Notes: a model not told the origin generated them from the sequence alone. Positions 35,494 through 44,437 are shown, numbered from the stretch's first letter. The stretch is DNA of 64,000 nucleotides from Paraburkholderia sp. (GCF_024281035.1 NZ_JAMXLH010000029.1:186001-250000); one strand, 5' to 3'. Made by a program: numbers and translations.

Positions 35494-36258
35494 ATGAAAA
35501 TCGGCGGAGTGGAAAATTTTTCCATTTGCATTGCCACACCAAGTCTCCGCTCCATGATGTCGTCAAGTTATGTGCGATCTATTTCAGAGTTGCAGGCAAA
35601 GTGCTATTCGAGGGGATTTGGATTCGACATCAAGATTGTCAACGGAGTGAGCCCGATAGACCATACTCGAAATTTATTGGTTAGTATTTTTCTGAATCAA
35701 ACGAATTGTTCGCATCTCTTGTTCGTTGACGACGATATGGGGTTTAGCGTTGACGAATTAATTGCGATGTTCGAGCAGGTGAACGATGCCGATGTGGTCG
35801 GTGTAATCTGTCCGAAGCGGAAAATCGATTGGCATCGTATCAAGAAGATTGTGCTGGCTAATCCGGATATCAATCCGGCGCACCTGGCCAATCTTGGCGG
35901 TAGCTACGAAGGCATGTTTTCCGTACCGAACAATGCTGCGACGGTTTCCGTCGGGCGACAATTGATTCCCGTCGATGCCGTCGGCACAGGGTTGATGCTT
36001 GTCTCGCGCTCATGTTTCGAGCGTCTGAGAAGAGTGGCCAAACTCACTTCGTACTATATGAACGAATACGATGGGCTACGTTGCGAGTCGTATTTTCAGT
36101 CCCGCCCCGGCCTTGGAGAAGATTTTGCGTTCTGTAATCTGGTTCTTCGTCATGGTGGCACAGTGCGTGGCGCGACAAACGTCACTGTCACGCACGCGGG
36201 ACTTCACGACTACATCGGAGATTTACCCGGGATTGCCAAATACGAACGCCCCGCCTAA
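35494..36258 (+). CDS. GT-A type glycosyltransferase-like protein
   Basis: This is a 254-residue protein. The FVDDDMGF segment at 77-84 is a DxD-like metal/nucleotide-sugar site preceded by SICIATPS and by a D-HTRNLLVSIFL segment, as in GT2-type folds and related phage glycosyltransferases. No membrane helix is visible. AGAGGTGAAG provides a good ribosome binding site. The gene is more AT-rich than its neighbours, hinting at transfer. It overlaps the convergent hyfI gene by four bases. A possible acceptor is the Ser/Thr-rich adhesin nearby, which is inference. Confidence 0.72.
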   Translation: MKIGGVENFSICIATPSLRSMMSSSYVRSISELQAKCYSRGFGFDIKIVNGVSPIDHTRNLLVSIFLNQTNCSHLLFVDDDMGFSVDELIAMFEQVNDADVVGVICPKRKIDWHRIKKIVLANPDINPAHLANLGGSYEGMFSVPNNAATVSVGRQLIPVDAVGTGLMLVSRSCFERLRRVAKLTSYYMNEYDGLRCESYFQSRPGLGEDFAFCNLVLRHGGTVRGATNVTVTHAGLHDYIGDLPGIAKYERPA

Positions 36259-36773
36259 CGCTTCGAAGCGCGGACTGCGGCGAAAATGCCTCTCAGGAGT
36301 TCGACCGGCGAAGGCGGGCAGCCCGGTATGGTGACGTCGACTGGCAGCAACTTCTCAAGCGGACCGCAGACGGCATAGCTGTCGCGGAATATTCCCCCGG
36401 TGCACGCGCACTCGCCAGCGGCCACCACCAGCTTCGGAGCGGGCGTCGCCTCGTAGGCCAGTCGTACCGCCTCGCGCATGTTCGATACGAGCGGTCCGGT
36501 CACCAGCAGCATGTCTGCGTGCCGGGGGCTCGCAACGAAGCGGATCCCGTGTCCCTCGATGTTGTAGTACGGGTTGTTGAGCGCGTGAATCTCCAGCTCG
36601 CAGCCGTTGCACGAGCCCGTGTCGATCTGCCGGATACACAGGGCGCGGCCCAGCACGTCGAGGATTTGCTGGTGCAGCTGCTGGGACTCCGTGCGCCAGT
36701 CGCTGCCGCCCTCGGGGACGGGTTCGGCAGGTGCGCGGGGGCTCGCGATTCGCTTGAGAAGTTGCCACGTCAC
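36255..36773 (-). CDS. hyfI: Hydrogenase-4-like small subunit, NuoB-type (HyfI/HycG homologue)
   Basis: This is a 172-residue iron-sulfur protein. The GTG start overlaps the stop of hyfG (GTGA). Cys55-x-x-Cys58 (GSCNGCELE), Cys122/124 (GECACTGG) and Cys152 (IPGCPPSP) form the proximal [4Fe-4S] site shared by complex I NuoB and the group 4 hydrogenase small subunits. It is the last gene of the six-gene operon, and its stop overlaps the glycosyltransferase gene. A cluster-bearing small subunit next to a cofactor-free large subunit is characteristic of Ehr complexes. Confidence 0.85.
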   Translation of the reverse strand: MTWQLLKRIASPRAPAEPVPEGGSDWRTESQQLHQQILDVLGRALCIRQIDTGSCNGCELEIHALNNPYYNIEGHGIRFVASPRHADMLLVTGPLVSNMREAVRLAYEATPAPKLVVAAGECACTGGIFRDSYAVCGPLEKLLPVDVTIPGCPPSPVELLRGIFAAVRASKR

Positions 36774-38332
36774 AGGTCGTGCCCCGCATAGCAGAGGTTG
36801 AACGATTTGTTGATGAGCGGAAAGTCCGCAACGATATTGCCGATGATCGCAACTTCGACGGCGGGCCAGTTTTGCCACGACGGGTCATGGCAGTGGCAGC
36901 GGGCGAGCGTGCCGTCCTCGCCGGTTTCGAGCGCGACCAGCACGTCGCCGCGCCAGCCTTCGACCCACCCGGCGCCATACGAAGGCGCTCGCGCCGTTTC
37001 AGGCTGAACGGCAACGCTGCCGCCCGGTAGGCCCGCGACGATCGCGCGGATCTGACGCAGCGATTCATCGATTTCGCTAAACCGCAGCGCGACGCGGGCC
37101 GCAACATCGCCGCGTTTGTCGGTGGCGACGCGCGCGCCAATCTCGCTGTAGGGAACCGGCCCATGATCGCTGCGCAGGTCCATGGTGGCGCCGCTCGCCC
37201 GCGCAGCGAGCCCGCATACGCCAAACTGGGCGGCCATCTGCGGGTTCAGAAGGCCGGTGTTCGTGAAGCGATCCTGCAATCCCGGGTGATCGTCGTAGAT
37301 GCGCCGCATCGATCGGACCTCGCGCTCGATGCGCTCGCTCTGGGCGACGATCGCGTCGGCGCAAGCCTTGCTGAGATCGCGCGCAACGCCGCCGGGCTCG
37401 ACCGCGTCGAACAGGTAACGGTGGTCGAAGGCCTGCTCGTTCAGGCGCAGCCAGTCCTCCTTCATCCGCGAAAACTGTGCGAGCCCGAAGGCGAAGCCCG
37501 CATCGTTGCCGAGCGCGCCGACGTCGCCCAGATGATTGGCGACGCGCTCGCGTTCAAGCAGTAGCGCACGCAACCATTGCGCGCGCACCGGAATGGTCGT
37601 GCCGAGCGCACGCTCGAGCGCCATGCAGTACGCCCATGCGAAGGCTACGCTGCTGTCTCCCGCGATCCTGCCCGCGAGGCGATGGCCTGCAAGTGCCGGC
37701 GTTCGCTCGAATAGACGCTCGACGCCGCGATGGGCGTAGCCGAGCCGTTTTTCAAGCCGCAGCACCTTTTCGCCGACGACGGAGAAACGGAAGTGCCCCG
37801 GTTCGATGGTGCCCGCGTGAATGGGCCCCACCGCGATTTCGTGCACGCCGTCGCCGGTGACGCGCGTGAACGCGTAATCCGCTTCGTTCGATTCGAAGCG
37901 CTCCATGCCGGATGCGGACTTGCGCAACGGAAAGTAGTCGGCGGGCCAGTTGCCGTGATTCAGCCAGGGACGCGTGTCGTCCGCCCCGCATGCGCGCAGT
38001 CCGGTCAGATCGTGGACGGCGCGCTGCATGCGTGCTGCGCACACAAAGCGCGCCGAGAGATCCGGGTACCCGGCGGGTCCGGACGATCCTTTTTCAAGCG
38101 GCAACCGGACCCAGAGCAGGCCGTCTTCGACGGCATAGGCCGCGCATATCGTGAACGTGCCATCGCGCGCTTCGGCGCCCCACATCGTCACGAGCCGGCC
38201 TCCGTTCTGCGCGACGAGATTGGCTACGCCGATCCATGCGGGGGCATCGGCCTGCACCACGAGCGTGGCCGGCGGATCGGCGAAGTGGGCGAGGCGGCTG
38301 AGGCCGGTTAACTGGAGTGCGTCGATCCGCAT
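36770..38332 (-). CDS. hyfG: Hydrogenase-4-like large subunit lacking NiFe ligands (HyfG/HycE homologue)
   Basis: This is a 520-residue protein. The NuoC-like domain spans about 1-165 and the NuoD/hydrogenase-like large-subunit domain about 170-520. In catalytic group 4 hydrogenases an RxCGxC motif and a C-terminal DPCxxC motif bind Ni and Fe. Here the matching stretches are GRIAGDSSVAFAWAYC (221-236, both Cys replaced) and PLINKSFNLCYAGHDL (505-520, only one Cys). It therefore cannot hold a normal NiFe site. The start is three bases after the hyfF stop. It belongs to the energy-converting hydrogenase related (Ehr) class, with unknown substrate. Confidence 0.85.
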   Translation of the reverse strand: MRIDALQLTGLSRLAHFADPPATLVVQADAPAWIGVANLVAQNGGRLVTMWGAEARDGTFTICAAYAVEDGLLWVRLPLEKGSSGPAGYPDLSARFVCAARMQRAVHDLTGLRACGADDTRPWLNHGNWPADYFPLRKSASGMERFESNEADYAFTRVTGDGVHEIAVGPIHAGTIEPGHFRFSVVGEKVLRLEKRLGYAHRGVERLFERTPALAGHRLAGRIAGDSSVAFAWAYCMALERALGTTIPVRAQWLRALLLERERVANHLGDVGALGNDAGFAFGLAQFSRMKEDWLRLNEQAFDHRYLFDAVEPGGVARDLSKACADAIVAQSERIEREVRSMRRIYDDHPGLQDRFTNTGLLNPQMAAQFGVCGLAARASGATMDLRSDHGPVPYSEIGARVATDKRGDVAARVALRFSEIDESLRQIRAIVAGLPGGSVAVQPETARAPSYGAGWVEGWRGDVLVALETGEDGTLARCHCHDPSWQNWPAVEVAIIGNIVADFPLINKSFNLCYAGHDL

Positions 38333-38335
38333 GAA

Positions 38336-39832
38336 TCATCCTGCAATCATGGCCGCGGCCGCGTGATACCACGCCGCAAGCCAGGGGGGGATGTAGAGCC
38401 CGAGCGCAAGCCCGATGGCCAGATGAATGAATACCGGCAGCAGGGCGGGCCGATGGTCGAGCCGGCGCGCAGTCGGTTCGCCGAATGCCATGCCTTGCAC
38501 GTGCCGGAAAATGACCGCAAACGCGACGGCGAGCGCTACCAGTAGAAGCGGCACCGCCCAGGGCAGCGCATGGATCGCCGTGGTGAGAATCAGGAATTCG
38601 CTTGCAAAGACACCGAACGGCGGCATGCCGAGAATCGCGAGCGCGCCGAGGATCATGCCCCAGCCGACGAGCGGACTCACGCGAACGAGCCCGCGAATGC
38701 CGTCGATGGACTGCGTGCCGGTTTTTTGCGCGGCGTGACCCACCGTGAAGAAGATGGCCGATTTGATCAGCGAATGCGTCGTCATATGCAGCAGGCCGGC
38801 GAACGTCGCCACAGGTCCGCCCAGCCCGAACGCGAAGCTCATCATGCCCATGTGCTCGATCGACGAGAACGAGAAGAGGCGCTTCACGTCCTTCTGCCTG
38901 AGGAGCGAGAACGTTGCGACGAGCACGGAGACAAGCCCGAAGCCCACGAGCAGCCGTCCGGGCAGGCCGTTCTGGAGCGCGCCGTCGGCGAGCACCTTGC
39001 AGCGCAGCACCGCGTAGAGCGCGACGTTGAGCAGCAGCCCGGACAACACGGCGGAGATCGGCGTCGGGCCTTCCGCGTGGGCGTCGGGCAGCCAGTTGTG
39101 CATCGGCACGAGGCCGACCTTGGTCCCATAGCCGATCAGCAGGAACACGAATGCGAGCGAAACGATGACGGGGTCGAGGCTCGCCTTGGCGGCATTCAGG
39201 CTGGTCCAGAGCAGCGCGTCGCTGCCGCCCAGGCCGCGGCTTGCGGCGAGGTAAAGCAGGATCGTGCCGAAGAGCGCTTGCGCGATGCCGACGCCGCACA
39301 GGATGAAGTATTTCCACGCCGCCTCGATGCTGGCCGCGGTGCGATAGACGCTCACGAGCAGCACGGTCGCGAGCGTCGCGGCCTCCATCGAAACCCACAG
39401 CACGCCCATGTTGTTGGTCAGGAGCGCGAGCAGCATCGCGAACACGAACAACTGGTACATCGCGTGATACAGCCGCGTGCGGCCGGCGCTCATCCGGCCA
39501 CGGTCGCGCTCGGTGCGCATGTACGGCTTCGAGAAAACGGCCGTGGTCCAGCCGACGAACGCGGTCAGCGCGGCGAGAAACACGTTGAGCGGATCGACGT
39601 AGAACAACTGGCCGAATGCGAATGCCGGGCCGTGCGCCACAGTGTTCTGCGCGAGCAGGAGCGTGGCGGCGAACGTCACGAGGCTGAACCCGGCGTTCAG
39701 GACAGGTGCGATGCGATGCGCGCCTGCCAGCGCAAGCGTCGCGCTCGCCACAAGCGGCAGCGCGAGCACCGCCGGGAGAATCCATGCGTTATACCCGGCG
39801 AAACTCCAGGCGACACTCCAGGCGTTACTCAT
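38336..39832 (-). CDS. hyfF: Hydrogenase-4-like membrane subunit, antiporter type (HyfF homologue)
   Basis: This is a 498-residue inner-membrane protein with about 14 hydrophobic helices, related to NuoM/NuoL-type Mrp antiporter subunits. Landmarks are EAATLATVLLVSVYRT, the lysine in IGYGTKVGLVPMHNWLPDAHAEGPTP and SHSLIKSAIFFTVGH-like LHMTTHSLIKSA, where Lys and His residues carry protons. It overlaps hyfE by eight bases. Expected role is ion translocation coupled to redox chemistry at HyfG/HyfI. Confidence 0.9.
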   Translation of the reverse strand: MSNAWSVAWSFAGYNAWILPAVLALPLVASATLALAGAHRIAPVLNAGFSLVTFAATLLLAQNTVAHGPAFAFGQLFYVDPLNVFLAALTAFVGWTTAVFSKPYMRTERDRGRMSAGRTRLYHAMYQLFVFAMLLALLTNNMGVLWVSMEAATLATVLLVSVYRTAASIEAAWKYFILCGVGIAQALFGTILLYLAASRGLGGSDALLWTSLNAAKASLDPVIVSLAFVFLLIGYGTKVGLVPMHNWLPDAHAEGPTPISAVLSGLLLNVALYAVLRCKVLADGALQNGLPGRLLVGFGLVSVLVATFSLLRQKDVKRLFSFSSIEHMGMMSFAFGLGGPVATFAGLLHMTTHSLIKSAIFFTVGHAAQKTGTQSIDGIRGLVRVSPLVGWGMILGALAILGMPPFGVFASEFLILTTAIHALPWAVPLLLVALAVAFAVIFRHVQGMAFGEPTARRLDHRPALLPVFIHLAIGLALGLYIPPWLAAWYHAAAAMIAG

Positions 39833-40484
39833 CGTCGGGCTCGCCGAGGTGGGGAATATCCAGGCTGTCGAACTGCTCCCGGATCTGGAACATGAACACG
39901 CCGAGAATCAGCATGCCCACGAGCACATCGAGGCCGATGCCGAGTTCGACGAGCATCGGCATGCCGTTCGTGGCGGCAGCCGCGGCGAAAAAGAGGCTGT
40001 TTTCCATCGAGAGAAAACCGATCACCTGAGGGATCGCTTTCGCGCGCGTGATCATCATCAGGAACGAGAGCAGCACGCACGCGAGCGCGATGCCGAGCGT
40101 GCCGCGCGCGACCGACGAAGCGAACTGCGTGAGCGGCAGCGCGACGTTGAACGCGACGATCACGAGCACGATGCCCGTGAGCAGCGTCGCGGGAATGTTG
40201 AGCAGCGGCTCGATGTCGCTCGTCACGTTCAGGCGCTGCACGAGCCGGTAGAGGATCCACGGAATCAGTCCGACCTTGAGCACGAGCGTGAGCGCGGCGG
40301 AGACGTAGAGGTGCGTGTCGGCGAGGAGGGAGCCGAGCACGAGATTGGCAAGGGCAAGTACGAGGCCCTGCAGCGTGTACAGATGGATCAGCGCGAGAAT
40401 GCGCCGCTGGCTCAGCATCGCGAAGGAGATCAACAGCAGGATCGCGGCGAGGAGATTGATGATCTGCGTGGCAAGCCCGTGCAT
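39825..40484 (-). CDS. hyfE: Hydrogenase-4-like membrane subunit (HyfE homologue)
   Basis: This is a 219-residue membrane protein with six or seven helices, of the HyfE/NuoK-related family found only in hydrogenase-4-like systems. The start ATG overlaps the stop of hyfC (TAATG). A cytosolic tail ends in acidic residues. It follows hyfC and precedes hyfF, the order seen in hyf operons. Confidence 0.87.
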   Translation of the reverse strand: MHGLATQIINLLAAILLLISFAMLSQRRILALIHLYTLQGLVLALANLVLGSLLADTHLYVSAALTLVLKVGLIPWILYRLVQRLNVTSDIEPLLNIPATLLTGIVLVIVAFNVALPLTQFASSVARGTLGIALACVLLSFLMMITRAKAIPQVIGFLSMENSLFFAAAAATNGMPMLVELGIGLDVLVGMLILGVFMFQIREQFDSLDIPHLGEPDDE

Positions 40485-41434
40485 TACGCCCCCAGCAGGA
40501 AATGGACGAGCATGCCGATGACGGCGAGCAGATACGCCGTCGCGAGGAATTCGGGCACGCGAAAGAGCCGCATCTTGGCGTTGAGCGTCTCGACGAGCGC
40601 GAGCAACGCGCCGCCCGCGAGGAGCTTTGCGAACAGCACGGGCACGGCGAACAGCAGCGCGAGCGGGTTGCCCGCCTCGGCGATGCCCCACGGCACGAAG
40701 AGCGCCAGGCCGATGCACGAGTACGCGAAGAGCTTCAGGCTCGATGCCCATTCGATCAGCGCGAGATGGCGCCCGGAGTACTCGAGGAGCATCGCCTCAT
40801 GGATCATCGTGAGTTCGAGGTGCGTCGCGGGATTGTCGACCGGCAGGCGCGCATTTTCGGCGAGCGACACCATCGTGAACGCGATGCCCGCAAATGCGAG
40901 GCTCGGATAGATGGCCAGTTCGCCGTGGCCGAGCAGGGCGACGATGCGCGTGAGCAGCGTCGACTGCGTGATCAGCGAGGCGGAAAACAGCACCATGAGC
41001 AGCGCGGGCTCGGCGAGGAAGCCCACCAGCATCTCGCGTCGCGCGCCGAGTGTGCCGAACGCTGTGCCCGCATCCATCGCGGCGAGCGAAGTCGCGACGC
41101 GGGCGAGCGCGAACAGCCCGACGAGCGCGATCGCATCGGCGGCGGGCGACAGCGGCAGGTCGGTCGAGAGCGTGGGTACGATTGCGCACGCAAGCGTCAT
41201 CGCACCCCAGACGACATAGGGCGTGAGGCGCGTGATGGGACTCGAGTGCTGCGCCACCACCGATTCTTTGTTGAAGAGCTTGTGCAGCGTCCGGTACGGC
41301 TGCCAGATGCTGGGGCCGCGCCTGCCTTGCAGCCGTGCGCGGCAGATGGCGACCCAGCCCGACAGGAGCGGCGCCGCGGCGAGTGCCACGAGAATTTCGA
41401 GTGCTTGAGAGAGCAGTCCGGAAAACGTGATCAT
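40484..41434 (-). CDS. hyfC: Hydrogenase-4-like membrane subunit, NuoH type (HyfC/HycD homologue)
   Basis: This is a 316-residue membrane protein with about eight helices, homologous to NuoH, HycD and HyfC. It contains RARLQGRRGPSIWQPYRTLHKLF, the family's quinone-site or connecting region signature, and an ENARLPVDNPATHLELTMIHEAM segment with conserved acidic residues. Its ATG overlaps the hyfB stop (ATGA). It connects the hydrophilic arm (HyfG, HyfI) to the ion-pumping subunits. Confidence 0.9.
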   Translation of the reverse strand: MITFSGLLSQALEILVALAAAPLLSGWVAICRARLQGRRGPSIWQPYRTLHKLFNKESVVAQHSSPITRLTPYVVWGAMTLACAIVPTLSTDLPLSPAADAIALVGLFALARVATSLAAMDAGTAFGTLGARREMLVGFLAEPALLMVLFSASLITQSTLLTRIVALLGHGELAIYPSLAFAGIAFTMVSLAENARLPVDNPATHLELTMIHEAMLLEYSGRHLALIEWASSLKLFAYSCIGLALFVPWGIAEAGNPLALLFAVPVLFAKLLAGGALLALVETLNAKMRLFRVPEFLATAYLLAVIGMLVHFLLGA

Positions 41435-43440
41435 CTGCGCACCAGGATCAGCAAAACGATCAGCGCGGCGAAGCTGTACGAGAGGTAGACGGCAATCCGG
41501 CCGGTCTGCAGCCTGCCCGCGAGCGCGCCAATCCACTGTACGGCGCGTGCGAGCGGCGCGTAAAGCCAGCCCCACGTGCGGTCGGCGGCAACCACGTGGT
41601 AGGTCGGCTGCGTGTCGAACGGCGAGGGCATGTCGCGCTCGATCTTGAAGAGCGGTGTGAAGATTTCGCGGATCGGCTGGCCGAAGCCCTCCGCCGTGTC
41701 CTGCATGCGTGCGGTCACGAACGGATTGCCGCAGGCCCAGGGCGCCGAGCGACGCAACCGGCCGTGATAGAAGCGCCGCACAAGCAGCCACGCGAGCGCG
41801 CAGCAGCCGAGGAAAAATGCGAGGAAAACGGCGGGCATGTAGCTCGCGCGATCGACGCTGGTGGGGGCGAGCAGCAGCCAGTGGCTTGCCGACACCGCCT
41901 CGCCGAGATCGGCGCCCGCGAGTTGACGCGTGACGGGCGCGAGCAGGCGGACGATCTGCACGGGCAGCAGCCCGAGCAGCAAGGTCGCGGCGACGAACCA
42001 GCAGAAGCCGGCGCGCCCCCACGCACCGGGATCGCGCGCGCGCGTGAGCGAGGCTTCGCGGGGTTGCCCGAGAAAGACGATCCCGAAGAACTTGACCATC
42101 GTGTAGCCCGCGAGCGCCGCGACGAGCGCGACCAGTGCGGCGATAACCGGCACGGCCATGTTCAGAAAGGTATTCGGCAGGGCGGGCGTGAAGAGAAAGC
42201 TCTGCAACAGCAGCCATTCGGAGACGAAGCCCGAAAGCGGCGGCAACCCGGCGCTTGCCAGCGCGCCGGCAAGTGCCGTCCAGGCCGTCCACGGCATCCG
42301 GTGAATCAGGCCGCCGAGGCGGCCGAGATTGCGCTCGCCCGTCGCATGCAGCACGGCGCCCGTGCCGACGAACAGCAGACTCTTGAACGCCGCGTGGCTC
42401 GCGATCTGATAGAGCAATGCGGTCATCGCGAGCGCGGCGAGGCCGTTCATGCCGAACGCGCGGAACAGGATGGCGAGTCCGAGGCTCACGAACATCAGCC
42501 CGATATTGTCGATCGACGAATACGCGAGCAGCCGCTTCATGTCCGACTGGATCGCGCTGAACACCACGCCGAGCAGCGCGGTGAACAGACCGAGCGCGAG
42601 CATCAGCACGCCCCACCAGGCGATTTGCAGGTGCAGCAGATCGAAGACAGTGCGCAGCAGGCCGTAGAGGCCGGCCTTCAGCACGAAGCCGCTCATGAGC
42701 GCGGAAACCGGCGAGGGCGCTGCGGGGTGCGCCTCGGGTAGCCACACGTGAAGCGGAAAGATGCCTGCCTTCGCGCCGAAGCCCACGAGCGCAAGCACAA
42801 AAGCGATCGACGCCGGGAAGGGCGCGAGGTGCTGCGCACGCATGGCGGCGAAAGTGTAGTCGCCGGTATTGGCCTGCATCAATCCGAAAGCTACGAGGAT
42901 GGCCAGCGCGCCGACGTGGGAGATCAGGCAGTAGAGAAAGGCCGCGCTGCGGATTTCGGCGATGCGCGAGTTGCTCATCACGAGGAACGTAGCGGAAAGC
43001 GTGAGCACTTCCCAGGCGACGAGGAAGCTGTAGGCGTCGTCGGCGAGGAGCACGAGCGCGAGGCTCGCGATGCACACGTGATACTCGAAGCACAGCAGGC
43101 CGGGTGACGTGCCTTCGCCTTTGCGGAAATAGCCCGCAGAGAATGCGCTCACGCCTGTGCTCACCATGCCGAGCACGGCGAGGAAATAGGCCGAGAGCGC
43201 ATCGAGGCGGAAGTGGAATGGCAAGCCGGGGAGGCCGAGCGGCAGTACGATGGTTTGCGCGTCGCCGGTCATACCGGCGACGCCGAGGCCGAACATCGAC
43301 ATGCCGAGGAGGGCGCCCGCAGGGAAAAGCGCGTGTGCCACCACGCGTGTACGGCGCAGGTTCGCGAGGCCCGCGCTCCCGATCGCCAGCCAGCCGGCGA
43401 CAACATACAGTGCGAGCTGGATCACGAAGCGATGTTCCAT
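41431..43440 (-). CDS. hyfB: Hydrogenase-4-like membrane subunit, antiporter type (HyfB homologue)
   Basis: This is a 669-residue membrane protein, first gene of the operon. It is NuoL/HyfB-like with about 16 helices, including the proton-channel segments EVLTLSATFLVM, GFGAKAGIFPLHVWLPEAHPAAP and YQIASHAAFKSLLFVGTGAV, and a long C-terminal extension with an amphipathic helix as in HyfB. CAGGAGACC precedes the ATG. Upstream lies a 12-bp tandem repeat and no regulator gene such as hyfR. Confidence 0.92.
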   Translation of the reverse strand: MEHRFVIQLALYVVAGWLAIGSAGLANLRRTRVVAHALFPAGALLGMSMFGLGVAGMTGDAQTIVLPLGLPGLPFHFRLDALSAYFLAVLGMVSTGVSAFSAGYFRKGEGTSPGLLCFEYHVCIASLALVLLADDAYSFLVAWEVLTLSATFLVMSNSRIAEIRSAAFLYCLISHVGALAILVAFGLMQANTGDYTFAAMRAQHLAPFPASIAFVLALVGFGAKAGIFPLHVWLPEAHPAAPSPVSALMSGFVLKAGLYGLLRTVFDLLHLQIAWWGVLMLALGLFTALLGVVFSAIQSDMKRLLAYSSIDNIGLMFVSLGLAILFRAFGMNGLAALAMTALLYQIASHAAFKSLLFVGTGAVLHATGERNLGRLGGLIHRMPWTAWTALAGALASAGLPPLSGFVSEWLLLQSFLFTPALPNTFLNMAVPVIAALVALVAALAGYTMVKFFGIVFLGQPREASLTRARDPGAWGRAGFCWFVAATLLLGLLPVQIVRLLAPVTRQLAGADLGEAVSASHWLLLAPTSVDRASYMPAVFLAFFLGCCALAWLLVRRFYHGRLRRSAPWACGNPFVTARMQDTAEGFGQPIREIFTPLFKIERDMPSPFDTQPTYHVVAADRTWGWLYAPLARAVQWIGALAGRLQTGRIAVYLSYSFAALIVLLILVRR

Positions 43441-43626
43441 CGAACCTGGTCTCCTGTCGCGTCAGCTAGGCGCAGCAAGCTATTTCGTTGTGTTTCATGT
43501 GCTTCGCGTACGCGCCAACGTCGGGGTCGAGGTCACCTGAAAGCACGATTTCGCGTGTATCGATCTTCGCACGAGTCGATGTCGCGAGCATCGGGACGGG
43601 CAGATTTAAACCGGGTTTTAAACCCT

Positions 43627-43698
43627 GGTTTAAGCCCTGGTTTAAGCCCTGGTTTAAGCCCTGGATCAAGCCCTGGATCAAGCCCTGGATCAAGCCCG
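43627..43698. repeat. 12-bp tandem repeat array (six units) upstream of hyfB
   Basis: Three copies of GGTTTAAGCCCT are followed by three copies of GGATCAAGCCCT/G, each exactly 12 bases. The flanks at 43614-43626 and 43699-43710 are degenerate extra copies. Because the unit is a multiple of three, frames through it stay open in all registers. Copy number could vary between strains. Confidence 0.9.
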
Positions 43699-43783
43699 AG
43701 GTTAAGCAGATTCGCAACGCCGGATTCCCCCAACCATGCATGCGTGGTGTGCAGGTGACTCGCATCATGTCGAGCGCATTTGG

Positions 43784-43800
43784 TTAACACCATATGTTAA
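43784..43800. promoter_or_regulatory. TTAACA-N5-TGTTAA inverted repeat
   Basis: A perfect 6-bp dyad with 5-base spacer, in an AT-rich part of the hyfB upstream region. TTAACAT-like words recur at 44608 and 45521. It is a candidate operator. The regulator is unknown. Confidence 0.35.
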
Positions 43801-43987
43801 GAGCATTAACAGGCTAGCAGAACTGCTCCGGCATGACCAGAGCGGGGCGTCACGCAGGAAAGGCGTGGTTGCGTTTACATATCATGCAAATGACATTAAC
43901 ATGCAATTACACTCGTGTAACGACAGCAGGGCTGCCTGCACTGGCAAAAATCAAGAAGCCGGCGCAGCGAGCCGAAAGGGGTTTGGG

Positions 43988-44437
43988 ATGATTGACGTCG
44001 AGGTTCCATTGCTGTCGCACGACTGCCGGCGCTTGCTTCTGCGCGAGGCGGTGGGAGAGCAGGGGCTTGTCGCTGTGGGCGTCGGTCAGGCAAGCGGGCG
44101 TGGGTTCCAGTTGCTCCATCGCTTCGAGGCCACATGCGACAGGCTCGATGCGACGGGCGTCAATGTCGTGTTCGTCTATCCGGCAAAAGCCGCGCGCCAT
44201 GCACAGGACGCGCTTTCGGTCATGGCGGCGCGCTACCGGCGCAGGCCGAGCCTGTTACTCGACGACACCGGTTTGTTCTTTGTCCGCGAGGTGCCGGTCC
44301 ACCAGCTTTGCGCCATGCGTTTCGATCGGTACATGACATGCGTCGAATCTGTTGCGATTACCGTGCGTGAGCCTCAGTGGGACGTGCGATTGCGGGAGTT
44401 TCTGGTTAAGGGGCACAGACACGCAGACGCGGCTTGA
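43988..44437 (+). CDS. Hypothetical protein, possible thioredoxin-like fold
   Basis: This is a 149-residue soluble protein. The ATG at 43988 is preceded by GAAAGGGG. The middle of the protein (DATGVNVVFVYPAKAARHAQ, then LLLDDTGLFF) is arranged like the strand-helix pattern of peroxiredoxin or thioredoxin-fold proteins, but no CxxC motif is present and the family assignment is weak. It is divergent from the hyf operon, with the repeat array between them. Function unknown. Confidence 0.5.
   Translation: MIDVEVPLLSHDCRRLLLREAVGEQGLVAVGVGQASGRGFQLLHRFEATCDRLDATGVNVVFVYPAKAARHAQDALSVMAARYRRRPSLLLDDTGLFFVREVPVHQLCAMRFDRYMTCVESVAITVREPQWDVRLREFLVKGHRHADAA

Larger units (their letters stand above)
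43441..43987. other. Region upstream of hyfB with tandem repeat and AT-rich dyads
   Basis: This 547-base region holds the 12-bp repeat array and a TTAACA-CCATA-TGTTAA inverted repeat at 43784-43800. On the minus strand a 100-codon frame (43466-43768) runs through the array and ends 26 bases before hyfB, with a plausible protein-like C-terminal 40 residues (MLATSTRAKIDTREIVLSGD) but no ribosome binding site. It may be a decayed or very short gene. The promoter of the hyf operon should lie here. Confidence 0.5.

Noticed and set aside
36770..43440. Complex I (nuo) operon
   Set aside because: No nuoE, F, G, I, A, J or N genes. Order and presence of HyfE match hydrogenase-4-like systems.
43627..43698. 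Possible CRISPR array
   Set aside because: The 12-base units are contiguous with no spacers, so this is a simple tandem repeat.
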